Positions 49,453 to 57,305 of a DNA stretch of 64,000 bases are shown here, in pieces. A model generated the notes under the pieces. The model worked only from the letters and a program-made list of their open reading frames with translations, was not told the origin of the DNA and searched no databases. Source of the stretch: Nocardia aurantiaca. Lineage in GTDB: Bacteria > Actinomycetota > Actinomycetes > Mycobacteriales > Mycobacteriaceae. Position numbers and translations under genes: made by a program. The stretch spans positions 1 to 64,000 of the forward strand of contig NZ_WMBB01000020.1 of NCBI RefSeq assembly GCF_009708175.1, given 5' to 3'. The number at the start of each line of letters is the position of its first letter. Within the stretch, counting starts at the first letter, position 1.

Positions 49453-50574
49453 ATGGACCTCACCGCCGACGGTCGCGGGCTCACCGCCGAGGCGACCACA
49501 CCCATCACCATTCGCCCGTGGCTACCCGCGTCCATTCTGTTCGCGGCCAGCCTCACCTTCGCGATCGGGTCCACCTGGGATATCCAGTGGCACTCCGATG
49601 TCGGGCCCGACACCTTCTTCACGCTGCCGCACCTGTTCATCTACGCCAGTGCGGCGATCGCCGGATTCACCGGTCTCACGGTCATTCTCGTCACCTCGGC
49701 CGCGGGCCGAGCGGGGCGACGGGTGGACGGCGAGCTGGGCGGGCCGGGAATCAGCGTGTTCGGGCGGACGTTCACCGCGCCGCTCGGGTACATGGTGGCG
49801 GCGCTGGGGGCGGCCTCGTTCCTGCTGTACGGGCTGTGGGATCTGTGGTGGCACAGCCTCTACGGGTTCGACGCGATCATCGACTCACCGCCGCACATCG
49901 GATTGTTCCTGTCCAGCACCGTGATCTCGGTGGGTACGGTGATCGTGTTCGCGGCGGCACGGAACTATCGCTGGGGGCGGATCGGCGCGCTGTTCGCGCT
50001 GGCGCATCTGACGACCTCGAGCACCGTCACCGCGCTGGCGGTACAGCGGCTCAGCACCGGGACCGTACGGTGGACGGTCGCGGTGACGGCGTTCATGGTG
50101 ATTCTGCTGATGGTCGCGGGTGCCGGATTTCAGCGGTGGGGTGCGACGATCACCGCGGTGTTCTCCTCGGCGACCCAGGGCGTGTTCTGGTGGTTCGCGC
50201 CGTGGGCGGCGCGGACCTACGCCGATTTCGTGGAATTGCCCATGCGCGAACATATCCGGGGCATTCCGGCGACTCCGGCGCTGATTCCCTTCTGCCTCGT
50301 TCCGGTCGGCATCGTGATCGATCTGCTCATCCGGCGCACCGACAGCCCGGCTCGGCTGTTGCCCGCGCTGGCGGGCGGGCTGGGTGGGGCCATTGTCGGC
50401 GGATTCAACCCGGTGCAGCAGGTCATCATCTACCACGCCCACCTGGCGCCCGCGTCCATCATCGTCGCCACCACCGTCGCGGCCGCGCTGTTCGGCGCGC
50501 TCGGCGGTTACGTGGGCCGGCGATTCGGCGACATGCTGCGGCTGACCGCCCCGTCCGCGAAGGTCAGCGCATGA
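49453..50574 (+). CDS. Polytopic membrane protein with duplicated WDxxWH...PH motif
   Basis: A 373-residue integral membrane protein with about nine or ten helices. Residues 42-60 read W-D-x2-W-H-x3-G-x-D-x5-P-H and residues 129-148 read W-D-x2-W-H-x3-G-x-D-x6-P-H, so the N-terminal half carries a duplicated motif with two His each. Further His include QQVIIYHAHLAP near residue 324. The repeats on paired helices are consistent with a metal site in the membrane. No family name comes to mind. The ATG at 49453 follows CAGGAG. It overlaps the next gene by four bases (ATGA). Third gene of the operon. Confidence 0.85.
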   Translation: MDLTADGRGLTAEATTPITIRPWLPASILFAASLTFAIGSTWDIQWHSDVGPDTFFTLPHLFIYASAAIAGFTGLTVILVTSAAGRAGRRVDGELGGPGISVFGRTFTAPLGYMVAALGAASFLLYGLWDLWWHSLYGFDAIIDSPPHIGLFLSSTVISVGTVIVFAAARNYRWGRIGALFALAHLTTSSTVTALAVQRLSTGTVRWTVAVTAFMVILLMVAGAGFQRWGATITAVFSSATQGVFWWFAPWAARTYADFVELPMREHIRGIPATPALIPFCLVPVGIVIDLLIRRTDSPARLLPALAGGLGGAIVGGFNPVQQVIIYHAHLAPASIIVATTVAAALFGALGGYVGRRFGDMLRLTAPSAKVSA

Positions 50575-51119
50575 TCAACCGTATTCTCGCCACCGCCGCA
50601 ACGATTCTCGCCATTCTGGGCCTGACCGCGGGGACCGCGGGCACGGCCTCGGCGTATCAGCCGGTCGATATCGTGCACACCGAGCATGTGCAGGCTGGGC
50701 CCTATTCGCTGACCGTCGGATTCAGTGAATGGCCTTTGCGCGCAATGCAATCGCTGGATTTCACCTTCATCCCCGAGGGCGGGATCGAGGACAGGACCGG
50801 GACGCTCACCGAAATCCAGCCCAACGGGAAAATCCGCCGCGCCGAACCGCTTTCGCGTCACCCACGCAAACGCGACGTCTGGGGCCTGGACGTGCGCTCC
50901 CTCGATCAAGAGGGTGCATGGACCTTCCACTTCGTCATCGACGGACCCCAGGGGCGGGGTGAAGGCGATCTGGCGAACCTCACGGTTCTCCACCAGCCCG
51001 GTCCCCCATTGGGTGTGAGCTGGGCCGTCAGCACGGTTCCGCTGATCGGCCTGATCGCCTTCCTCGCCTACGCCTGGCGTCGTACCCGCCGCCCGGCCCC
51101 GACGCCGCACCCCGTTTAG
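50571..51119 (+). CDS. Exported protein with C-terminal membrane anchor
   Basis: A 182-residue protein: signal peptide (about residues 1-28, LATAATILAILGLTAGTAGTASA before YQ), an exported domain (VGFSEWPLRAMQSLDFTFIPEGGIED to GEGDLANLTVLHQPG), then one C-terminal membrane helix (SWAVSTVPLIGLIAFLAYAW) and a basic tail. It has CopC/YtkA-like size, and His at IVHTEHVQAG. It is the last of four coupled genes; its ATG overlaps the membrane-protein stop. Function unknown, probably works with them at the outer face of the membrane. Confidence 0.8.
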   Translation: MINRILATAATILAILGLTAGTAGTASAYQPVDIVHTEHVQAGPYSLTVGFSEWPLRAMQSLDFTFIPEGGIEDRTGTLTEIQPNGKIRRAEPLSRHPRKRDVWGLDVRSLDQEGAWTFHFVIDGPQGRGEGDLANLTVLHQPGPPLGVSWAVSTVPLIGLIAFLAYAWRRTRRPAPTPHPV

Positions 51120-51122
51120 CGG

Positions 51123-51608
51123 TCAGTCGGTGGCGCGGGCGAACATGCCGGGCTCGTAGGAGCCGCCCTTCTGGTGCAGGATGACACCCAGACGATTGGC
51201 GGCATTGATCATGGCGACCTGCGCCACCAGGGCGGCGATCTGGTTGTCGTCGTAGTGCTTACGGACCCGCGCCCAGGTGTCGTCGGAGACGCCGAGGTGG
51301 GCGTCGGCCAGGCGGGTGCCCTCCTCCGCCAGTGCCAGGGCGGCCTGTTCGGCCTCGGTGAAGACCGTCGCCTCGCGCCAGGTGGCCACCAGATTGATGC
51401 GGACCGCGGGTTCGCCCGCGGCGGCGAGTTCCTTGGTGTGGGCGTCGGTGCACCAGCCGCAGCCGTTGATCTGGCTCGCGCGCAGATTGACCAGTTCCTG
51501 GGTGGCGGCCGGGACGGTCGACTGGGTGATCACCAGGCTGGCATTGGCGAAGCGCTTGGCGAACTTGGCGCCGAGTTCATTGGCGGACAGGTCGAGTCGG
51601 GGTTCCAT
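51123..51608 (-). CDS. AhpD-like carboxymuconolactone-decarboxylase-family protein
   Basis: A 161-residue protein with the AhpD/CMD signature E-x(n)-C-x2-C-x3-H: INGCGWCTDAH, plus FTEAEQAALALAEEGTRL and MINAANRLGVIL. These proteins act as thiol-disulfide peroxide reductants or in small-ring decarboxylation. In ECF41 systems a partner protein of this kind (COE: carboxymuconolactone decarboxylase, oxidoreductase or epimerase) is encoded next to the sigma factor, which here diverges 164 bp away. The ATG at 51608 follows GAAGGAGACG; upstream codons are unlike the family. Confidence 0.93.
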   Translation of the reverse strand: MEPRLDLSANELGAKFAKRFANASLVITQSTVPAATQELVNLRASQINGCGWCTDAHTKELAAAGEPAVRINLVATWREATVFTEAEQAALALAEEGTRLADAHLGVSDDTWARVRKHYDDNQIAALVAQVAMINAANRLGVILHQKGGSYEPGMFARATD

Positions 51609-51708
51609 GATTTCCGTCTCCTTCGTTATCGGTGGGACGGACATGAGTTGCCGGCGACGCGGAAGGTGTGACAGCACGGCACTGTGACACAGGGCACACC
51701 GCTGGACC

Positions 51709-51735
51709 TGTCACGGATCCGCGAGTGCCGGCGTC
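51709..51735 (+). promoter_or_regulatory. ECF41-type promoter (TGTCACG-N16-CGTC) of the second sigma gene
   Basis: TGTCACG (51709-51715) and CGTC (51732-51735) are exactly 16 bp apart, differing in one base from the ECF41 consensus TGTCACA-N16-CGTC. The sigma ATG is at 51773. The reverse-strand copies of TGTCACA at about 51670 and 51686 may serve the divergent AhpD-like gene, though the -10 match is weaker. Confidence 0.68.
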
Positions 51736-51772
51736 TGGTGGAGACACCGCCGACCGTGCCGAGGAGCCATCG

Positions 51773-52654
51773 ATGACCGACCACCCGGATCCCGCCACCG
51801 CGGCCTTCCTCGCCCACCGCAATCTGCTGTTCACCGTCGCCTACGAGATGCTCGGGTCGGCCGTGGACGCCGAGGACGTGCTCCAGGAGACCTGGTTGCA
51901 GTGGACGGGCGTGGATTTCGACACCGTGCGCGAGGTCCGCCCGTTCCTGGTGCGGATCACCACCCGCCAGGCCCTCACCCGCCTGCGCACGCTGGGCCGC
52001 CGCCGCGAATCCTATGTCGGCCCTTGGCTTCCCGAGCCGCTGCTCACCGCGCCCGATGTCGCCGAGGACGTCGAGTTGGCCGACAGCGTCTCCATGGCCA
52101 TGCTGCTGGTCCTGGAAACCCTCACCCCCACCGAGCGGGCCGTCTTCGTCCTGCGCGAGGTCTTCGACCTGTCCTACGACGAAATCGCCGCAGCCGTCGA
52201 CAAATCCGCCCTCGCGGTCCGCCAGATCGCCCACCGCGCGCGCTCTCACGTCGCCGCCCGCCGCCCACGTGCCGTCGCCTCCCCCACCCAGACCCGCGAC
52301 GCCCTCGCAGCCTTCCAGCGCGCCGTGGAAACCGGCGACCTCCAAGCCCTGCTCAACGTCCTCTCCCCCGACGTGGTCCTCCTCACCGACGGCGGCGGCA
52401 TCGTCCGGGCCGCCCTCATCCCCATCATCGGCGCCACCCCGGTCGCCACCCTCCTGGCCCGCCTCCCCGCGACCGGCGGCACCATCCGCCCCGCCCACGT
52501 CAACGGCCACCCCGCCCTCATCGTCGACCGCGACGGCGAACTCGACACCGTCCTGGCCCTCCGTGCCGACGCCAGCCGCATCACCGGCCTCTACGCCGTC
52601 CGCAACCCCCACAAACTCTCACGCCTGGATCACGAGACCACCCTCCTCCGCTGA
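51773..52654 (+). CDS. ECF41 (SigJ-like) RNA polymerase sigma factor, copy 2
   Basis: A 293-residue paralogue of the sigma factor at 39603, with the same sigma2 (AYEMLGSAVDAEDVLQETWLQW), sigma4 (TPTERAVFVLREVFDLSYDEIA) and C-terminal SnoaL-like domain. WLPEPL, DGGG (LTDGGGIV) and NPHKL motifs are present. GAGGAG precedes the ATG by six bases. It diverges from the AhpD-like gene, the common ECF41 partner. The two sigma genes are 12 kb apart and resemble each other closely, so they may recognise the same promoter. Confidence 0.94.
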   Translation: MTDHPDPATAAFLAHRNLLFTVAYEMLGSAVDAEDVLQETWLQWTGVDFDTVREVRPFLVRITTRQALTRLRTLGRRRESYVGPWLPEPLLTAPDVAEDVELADSVSMAMLLVLETLTPTERAVFVLREVFDLSYDEIAAAVDKSALAVRQIAHRARSHVAARRPRAVASPTQTRDALAAFQRAVETGDLQALLNVLSPDVVLLTDGGGIVRAALIPIIGATPVATLLARLPATGGTIRPAHVNGHPALIVDRDGELDTVLALRADASRITGLYAVRNPHKLSRLDHETTLLR

Positions 52655-53047
52655 CCCCGCCCAGCCGATCCGCTCCCGCAACGCCTCTCCGCATTGGCAG
52701 AGGGCCGAGGCTTCGAGGCGGGGGTTTCAGGCCGCGCAGGATTCGGGACGGCTGGCGCGCGGCGGGGCGGTAGGGGCGGCGGCGGATGCCTGGCGACCAC
52801 GATCGCCGCAGAGCTGATCGTTCTCACCGGTCCGGGCCTCGCCGCGCCGGTCGCGTGGCGGATTCTCACCGAGGTCGGCATCTGGGGCCGACCGGGGCGC
52901 TACGACGCATCGAGCAGTACTCCGCCCTCGGCACGGTGCTCGCCGTCGAGGCGGTGCGGACACGGGGACGATCTCTTGCCTATTCGGGCACGCACGGAGG
53001 CCGGGTTCGCTTAGCGTGAGCAAGGTTGACGTCGAGAGGGGTCAAGA
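52655..53047. other. Intergenic stretch before the gamma-glutamylation operon
   Basis: Nearly 400 bp with no convincing gene. Short frames such as IAAELIVLTGPGLAAPVAW and one ending ALGTVLAVEAVRTRGR before a TGA at 53017-53019 are protein-like but fragmentary and in different frames, so a decayed gene is possible. The promoter of the GS-like gene must lie here; I did not find clear boxes. GAGAGGGG sits before the GS start. Confidence 0.4.
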
Positions 53048-54415
53048 ATGCGGGCCGGAATGCTGAGCACGGCGGAGCTGGTGGCGCGGGTCGCGGCGGG
53101 AACGCTGGACACGGTGCTGGTGGCGATGACCGACATGCAGGGGCGGTTGCAGGGAAAACGTTGTTCGGCACGGTATTTCGTGGAGGAGGTGCTCGATCAG
53201 GCGACCGAGGCGTGTGACTATCTGCTCGCCGTCGATGTGGAGATGACCACGGTCGGGGGCTACGAGATGTCGTCGTGGGACACCGGCTACGGCGATTTCG
53301 TGCTGCGCCCGGATCTGAACACGCTGCGGCTGCTCCCGTGGTGGCCGGGCACCGCGCTGGTCCTGTGCGATGTCGAGCAGGTGGATCCGCACGGCAAACA
53401 CGGGCAGCCGGTCGCCGCCTCACCCCGGCAGGTGCTGCGCGCCCAGCTGGATCGCCTGGCCGAACGCGGCCTGTCCGCGTATGTCGGCACGGAGCTCGAG
53501 TTCCTCGTCTTCGACGACACCTACGAGGCCGCCTTCCGCAGCGGCTATCGCGACCTCACCCCCGCGAACCAGTACAACGTCGACTACTCCATGCTCGGCA
53601 CCGCTCGCATCGAGCCGCTGCTGCGTCGCATCCGCACCGAAATGTCCGGCGCGGGAATGTATGTCGAATCCGCCAAGGGCGAATGCAACCCGGGCCAGCA
53701 CGAGATCGCCTTCCGCTACGACGAGGCGCTCGTCACCTGCGACAACCACAGCATCTACAAGACCGGAGCCAAGGAGATCGCCGCCCAGGAGGGCCGCAGC
53801 ATCACCTTCATGGCGAAATACAATGAGCGGGAAGGCAATTCCTGCCACATTCACCTCAGTCTGCGCAGCAATACGGGCGAGCCCGTCTTCGCCGAGGGCG
53901 ACGGCCCCTCCGCGCTCATGCGACACTTCATCGCGGGCCAGCTTGACTGCCTGCGCGAGCTCACCTACCTGCTCGCCCCGAACATCAACTCCTACAAGCG
54001 ATTCCAGACAGGAAGCTTCGCGCCGACCGCCCTCGCCTGGGGGCGGGACAATCGCACCTGCGCCCTGCGCGTGGTCGGCCACGGCCCGTCCCTGCGCCTG
54101 GAGAACCGCATTCCCGGCGGCGACGTCAACCCCTACCTGGCCGTCGCCGCCGTCCTCGCCGCCGGACTGCACGGCATCGAACACCAGCTTCCCCTGGAGC
54201 CGGAATTCCACGGCAACGCCTACCTCTCCCACCGTCCGCGCGTCCCACGCACCCTGCGTGAGGCCGCGCAACTCTTCGGCGAGAGCAAGATCGCGCAGAA
54301 GGCGTTCGGCCCGGAGGTGGTGCGGCACTACCGCAATGCCGCACAGGTCGAGCTGGACGCCTACGACGCGGCGGTGACCGACTGGGAGCGCATCCGTGGC
54401 TTCGAACGACTCTGA
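53048..54415 (+). CDS. Glutamine synthetase-like gamma-glutamyl-amine ligase
   Basis: A 455-residue type-I GS-fold protein of the GlnA3/GlnA4/PuuA group. Signatures: TDMQGRLQGKRCS, TELEFLVFDDTY, NVDYSML, ESAKGECNPGQHEI, MAKYNEREGNSCHIHLSL and the ENRIPGGDVNPYLAVAA Arg loop. In this group the enzyme attaches glutamate to an amine (putrescine, ethanolamine, others) using ATP, rather than making glutamine. The adjoining PuuD-like gene and aldehyde dehydrogenase support amine degradation. A GAGAGGGG ribosome binding site precedes the ATG. Its stop overlaps the next gene by 20 bases. Confidence 0.92.
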   Translation: MRAGMLSTAELVARVAAGTLDTVLVAMTDMQGRLQGKRCSARYFVEEVLDQATEACDYLLAVDVEMTTVGGYEMSSWDTGYGDFVLRPDLNTLRLLPWWPGTALVLCDVEQVDPHGKHGQPVAASPRQVLRAQLDRLAERGLSAYVGTELEFLVFDDTYEAAFRSGYRDLTPANQYNVDYSMLGTARIEPLLRRIRTEMSGAGMYVESAKGECNPGQHEIAFRYDEALVTCDNHSIYKTGAKEIAAQEGRSITFMAKYNEREGNSCHIHLSLRSNTGEPVFAEGDGPSALMRHFIAGQLDCLRELTYLLAPNINSYKRFQTGSFAPTALAWGRDNRTCALRVVGHGPSLRLENRIPGGDVNPYLAVAAVLAAGLHGIEHQLPLEPEFHGNAYLSHRPRVPRTLREAAQLFGESKIAQKAFGPEVVRHYRNAAQVELDAYDAAVTDWERIRGFERL

Positions 54416-55139
54416 CACCGGACGGCGGCCGCTCATCGGCCTGCCCACGTATTCCGAACGCACCCGCTTCGGCCACTGGGATGTCGACGCCGCAGTCCTG
54501 GCCCGCACCTATATAGACATGACCGAGCGAGCGGGCGGCATTCCGGTCCTGTTGCCGCCCACCGGAACTCCACGCCCCGAGCTCATCGACCGTCTCGACG
54601 GCCTGGTCCTCACCGGCGGCGCGGACCTCGATCCCACCCGTTACGGCGCGCCACCCCATCCCGCCACCCGCCGTCTCCGCCCCGACCGCGACGAATCCGA
54701 GCTCGGGCTCTTCGCACTGGCGCGCGCCGCGGGCATGCCGGTGCTGGCGATCTGCCGCGGCCTGCAATTGGCGAACGTCGCCCTCGGCGGCACGCTGCTG
54801 CAACATGTCCCGGACGTGGTCGGGCACACCGACCATTCCCGCACACCCGGGGTCTTCACGGTCAACACCGTCACCACCGTGCCCGGCAGCCGGATCGCCG
54901 CCATCACCGGCCCCGAGGTGAAGGCGTACTGCCATCACCATCAGGCCATCGACACTCTCGCCCCCGAACTCACCGCTAGCGCGCACGCACCGGACGGCAT
55001 GATCGAGGCCGCCGAGACCCGCGACGGCTCGTTCCTGCTCGGCGTGCAATGGCATCCGGAGGAGAACCCGTCCGACACCCGCCTCATACGGGCCCTGGTC
55101 CGCCGCGCGGCACAGTACGGAAAGGAGCGCACCCTGTGA
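54396..55139 (+). CDS. Gamma-glutamyl hydrolase (PuuD-type class-I glutaminase)
   Basis: A 247-residue class-I amidotransferase-fold hydrolase. Key blocks: GLVLTGGADLDPTRYG, nucleophile in LAICRGLQLANVALGGTL, and the His-Glu pair in VQWHPEENPSDT. It should release glutamate from gamma-glutamylated acids such as gamma-glutamyl-GABA. The GTG at 54396 lies within the preceding gene, overlapping by 20 bases, and gives the family length. Its stop overlaps the aldehyde dehydrogenase start (GTGA), so all three are coupled. Confidence 0.92.
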   Translation: MASNDSDTGRRPLIGLPTYSERTRFGHWDVDAAVLARTYIDMTERAGGIPVLLPPTGTPRPELIDRLDGLVLTGGADLDPTRYGAPPHPATRRLRPDRDESELGLFALARAAGMPVLAICRGLQLANVALGGTLLQHVPDVVGHTDHSRTPGVFTVNTVTTVPGSRIAAITGPEVKAYCHHHQAIDTLAPELTASAHAPDGMIEAAETRDGSFLLGVQWHPEENPSDTRLIRALVRRAAQYGKERTL

Positions 55140-56497
55140 CAACCACCGACATCGTCAACCCCGCCACCGAAAAGGTCCTGGCCACCATCGCGGCGGCCGA
55201 CACGGCCGCGACCGACGCCGCCATCGAACGCGCCCATCGGGCGGCAGCGAGCTGGCGGGCCGTCTCCCCCGGCGACCGGGCGCGACTACTGCGCCGCTTC
55301 GCCGACGCCGTCGACGCCGAAATCGAGCAGCTGGCCCGGCTCGAGGTCAGCAACGCCGGCCACACCATCGGCAATGCCCGCTGGGAGGCGGGCAATGTCC
55401 GCGACGTCCTGCACTACAGCGCGGGCATGCCGGAACGACTGCTCGGCACTCAGATTCCGGTCGCCGGGGGCGTGGACATCACCTTCTGCGAGCCGCTGGG
55501 CGTGGTCGGCATCATCGTGCCCTGGAACTTCCCCATGCCCATCGCGGCCTGGGGTTTCGGTCCCGCGCTGGCCGCCGGCAACACCGTGGTGCTCAAACCG
55601 GCCGAGCTCACCCCGCTCACCGCCATCCGTCTCGGCGAACTGGCCCTCGAAGCGGGGCTGCCGGAGAACGTCTTCCAGGTCATCCCCGGCCGCGGCTCGG
55701 TGGTCGGCGCCCGCTTCGTCACCCATCCCGCCGTGCGCAAGGTGGTGTTCACCGGCTCCACCGAGGTGGGCAGGCAGATCATGGCCGGCTGCGCCGAGCG
55801 GGTGAAGCGGGTGACCCTCGAATTGGGCGGCAAGAGCGCCAATATCGTGTTCGCCGACGCGGATGTGGAGCGCGCCGCCGCCACCGCACCCTACGGCGTC
55901 TTCGACAATGCCGGCCAGGACTGCTGCGCCCGCTCCCGGATCCTGGTGCAGCGCGGCATCTTCGACCGCTTCCTGGAACTGCTCGAACCGGCGGTCCAGG
56001 GCGTGGCTGTGGGTGATCCGGGCGACGAGGCGACCGAGATGGGCCCGCTCATCTCCGCCGCGCATCGCGACCGTGTCGCCGGATTCCTGGAGCCGTCGAC
56101 CAAGGTGGCGTTCACCGGCGCCCACCCCGACGGCCCCGGATTCTGGTTCCCGCCAACGGTTGTCCTGCCCTCCAGCTCCCAGGACCGGGTGCTGACCGAG
56201 GAGGTGTTCGGTCCGGTGGTCGCGGTGCTGCCGTTCGACGACGAGGCCGACGCCCTGCGCATCGCCAATGACACCGAATACGGCCTGTCCGGCTCCATCT
56301 GGACAAATGACGTCGGCCGCGCCCTCCGCGTGGCCCGTGGTGTGGAGGCCGGGAACCTATCGGTGAATTCCCATTCCTCCGTGCGCTATTGGACTCCGTT
56401 CGGCGGGTTCAAACAGTCCGGCCTGGGCCGCGAACTCGGTCCCGACGCGGCGCGGGCCTTCACCGAGACCAAGAACGTGTTCCTCGCCACCGAATAG
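55136..56497 (+). CDS. Aldehyde dehydrogenase
   Basis: A 453-residue NAD(P)-dependent aldehyde dehydrogenase. Catalytic Cys in NAGQDCCARSRILV, Glu in LELGGKSANIVFADAD, GSTEVGRQI nucleotide segment and the FGGFKQSGLGRELG end are all present. It would oxidise the gamma-glutamylated aldehyde to the acid in this pathway. The start GTG overlaps the upstream stop. Length is slightly short of the 480-500 average but complete at both ends. Confidence 0.94.
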   Translation: MTTTDIVNPATEKVLATIAAADTAATDAAIERAHRAAASWRAVSPGDRARLLRRFADAVDAEIEQLARLEVSNAGHTIGNARWEAGNVRDVLHYSAGMPERLLGTQIPVAGGVDITFCEPLGVVGIIVPWNFPMPIAAWGFGPALAAGNTVVLKPAELTPLTAIRLGELALEAGLPENVFQVIPGRGSVVGARFVTHPAVRKVVFTGSTEVGRQIMAGCAERVKRVTLELGGKSANIVFADADVERAAATAPYGVFDNAGQDCCARSRILVQRGIFDRFLELLEPAVQGVAVGDPGDEATEMGPLISAAHRDRVAGFLEPSTKVAFTGAHPDGPGFWFPPTVVLPSSSQDRVLTEEVFGPVVAVLPFDDEADALRIANDTEYGLSGSIWTNDVGRALRVARGVEAGNLSVNSHSSVRYWTPFGGFKQSGLGRELGPDAARAFTETKNVFLATE

Positions 56498-56529
56498 TCC
56501 GCCCCCGCCATTTCATCGAAGGAGATACG

Positions 56530-57294
56530 TTGCAGCGCTTACAGGATCGAGTCGCGGTCGTCACCGGCGGCGGCAGCGGCATCGGCCTCGCCACCGTCCG
56601 GCGCTTCGCCCAGGAGGGCGCGAAGGTCGTCGTCGCCGATATCGACGCCGCCGCCGGTGAGGCCGCCGCGGCCGAGGTCGGCGGGCTCTACGTGAAAGTC
56701 GACGTCACCGACGAGGAACAGGTGCGAGCCATGTTCCAGACCGCCGTCGACACCTACGGCGGTCTCGACATCGCCTTCAACAACGCGGGCATCTCACCGC
56801 CGGAGGACGATTCGATCCTCACCACCGGCATCGACGCCTGGAAGCGGGTCCAGGAGGTCAATCTGACCTCGGTCTACCTGTGCAGCAAATACGCCATCGA
56901 CCATATGCTCCAACGCGGCAGGGGCTCGGTCATCAATACCGCGTCCTTCGTCGCCGTCATGGGCGCGGCCACCTCGCAGATCTCCTACACCGCTTCCAAG
57001 GGCGGCGTGCTCGCCATGAGCCGCGAACTCGGAGTGCAGTTCGCGCGCCAGGGCATTCGCGTGAACGCCCTGTGTCCCGGACCGGTCAACACTCCTCTGC
57101 TGCGGGAACTGTTCGCCAAGGATCCGGAGCGCGCCGCGCGCCGCCTGGTGCACATTCCCGTCGGCCGGTTCGCCGAGCCGGAGGAGATCGCCGCGGCAGT
57201 GGCCTTCCTGGCCAGCGACGACTCCTCCTTCATCACCGCCTCGCAATTCCTGGTCGACGGTGGCATCTCCGGGGCATACGTGACGCCGCTGTAG
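56530..57294 (+). CDS. SDR-family dehydrogenase of the amine operon
   Basis: A 254-residue classical SDR with TTG start at 56530 (QRLQDRVAVVTGGGSGIG), chosen because GAAGGAGAT ends three bases before it. NAD motif GGGSGIG, NNAG (AFNNAGISPP), INTASFVAV and YTASKGG (Y-x3-K) are intact. In Puu pathways the oxidation step is done by the flavin enzyme PuuB, which is absent here. An SDR could instead oxidise a gamma-glutamylated amino alcohol such as gamma-glutamyl-ethanolamide to the aldehyde, which the aldehyde dehydrogenase then takes further (inference). Confidence 0.92.
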   Translation: MQRLQDRVAVVTGGGSGIGLATVRRFAQEGAKVVVADIDAAAGEAAAAEVGGLYVKVDVTDEEQVRAMFQTAVDTYGGLDIAFNNAGISPPEDDSILTTGIDAWKRVQEVNLTSVYLCSKYAIDHMLQRGRGSVINTASFVAVMGAATSQISYTASKGGVLAMSRELGVQFARQGIRVNALCPGPVNTPLLRELFAKDPERAARRLVHIPVGRFAEPEEIAAAVAFLASDDSSFITASQFLVDGGISGAYVTPL

Positions 57295-57305
57295 CCCAAC
57301 GGTTC

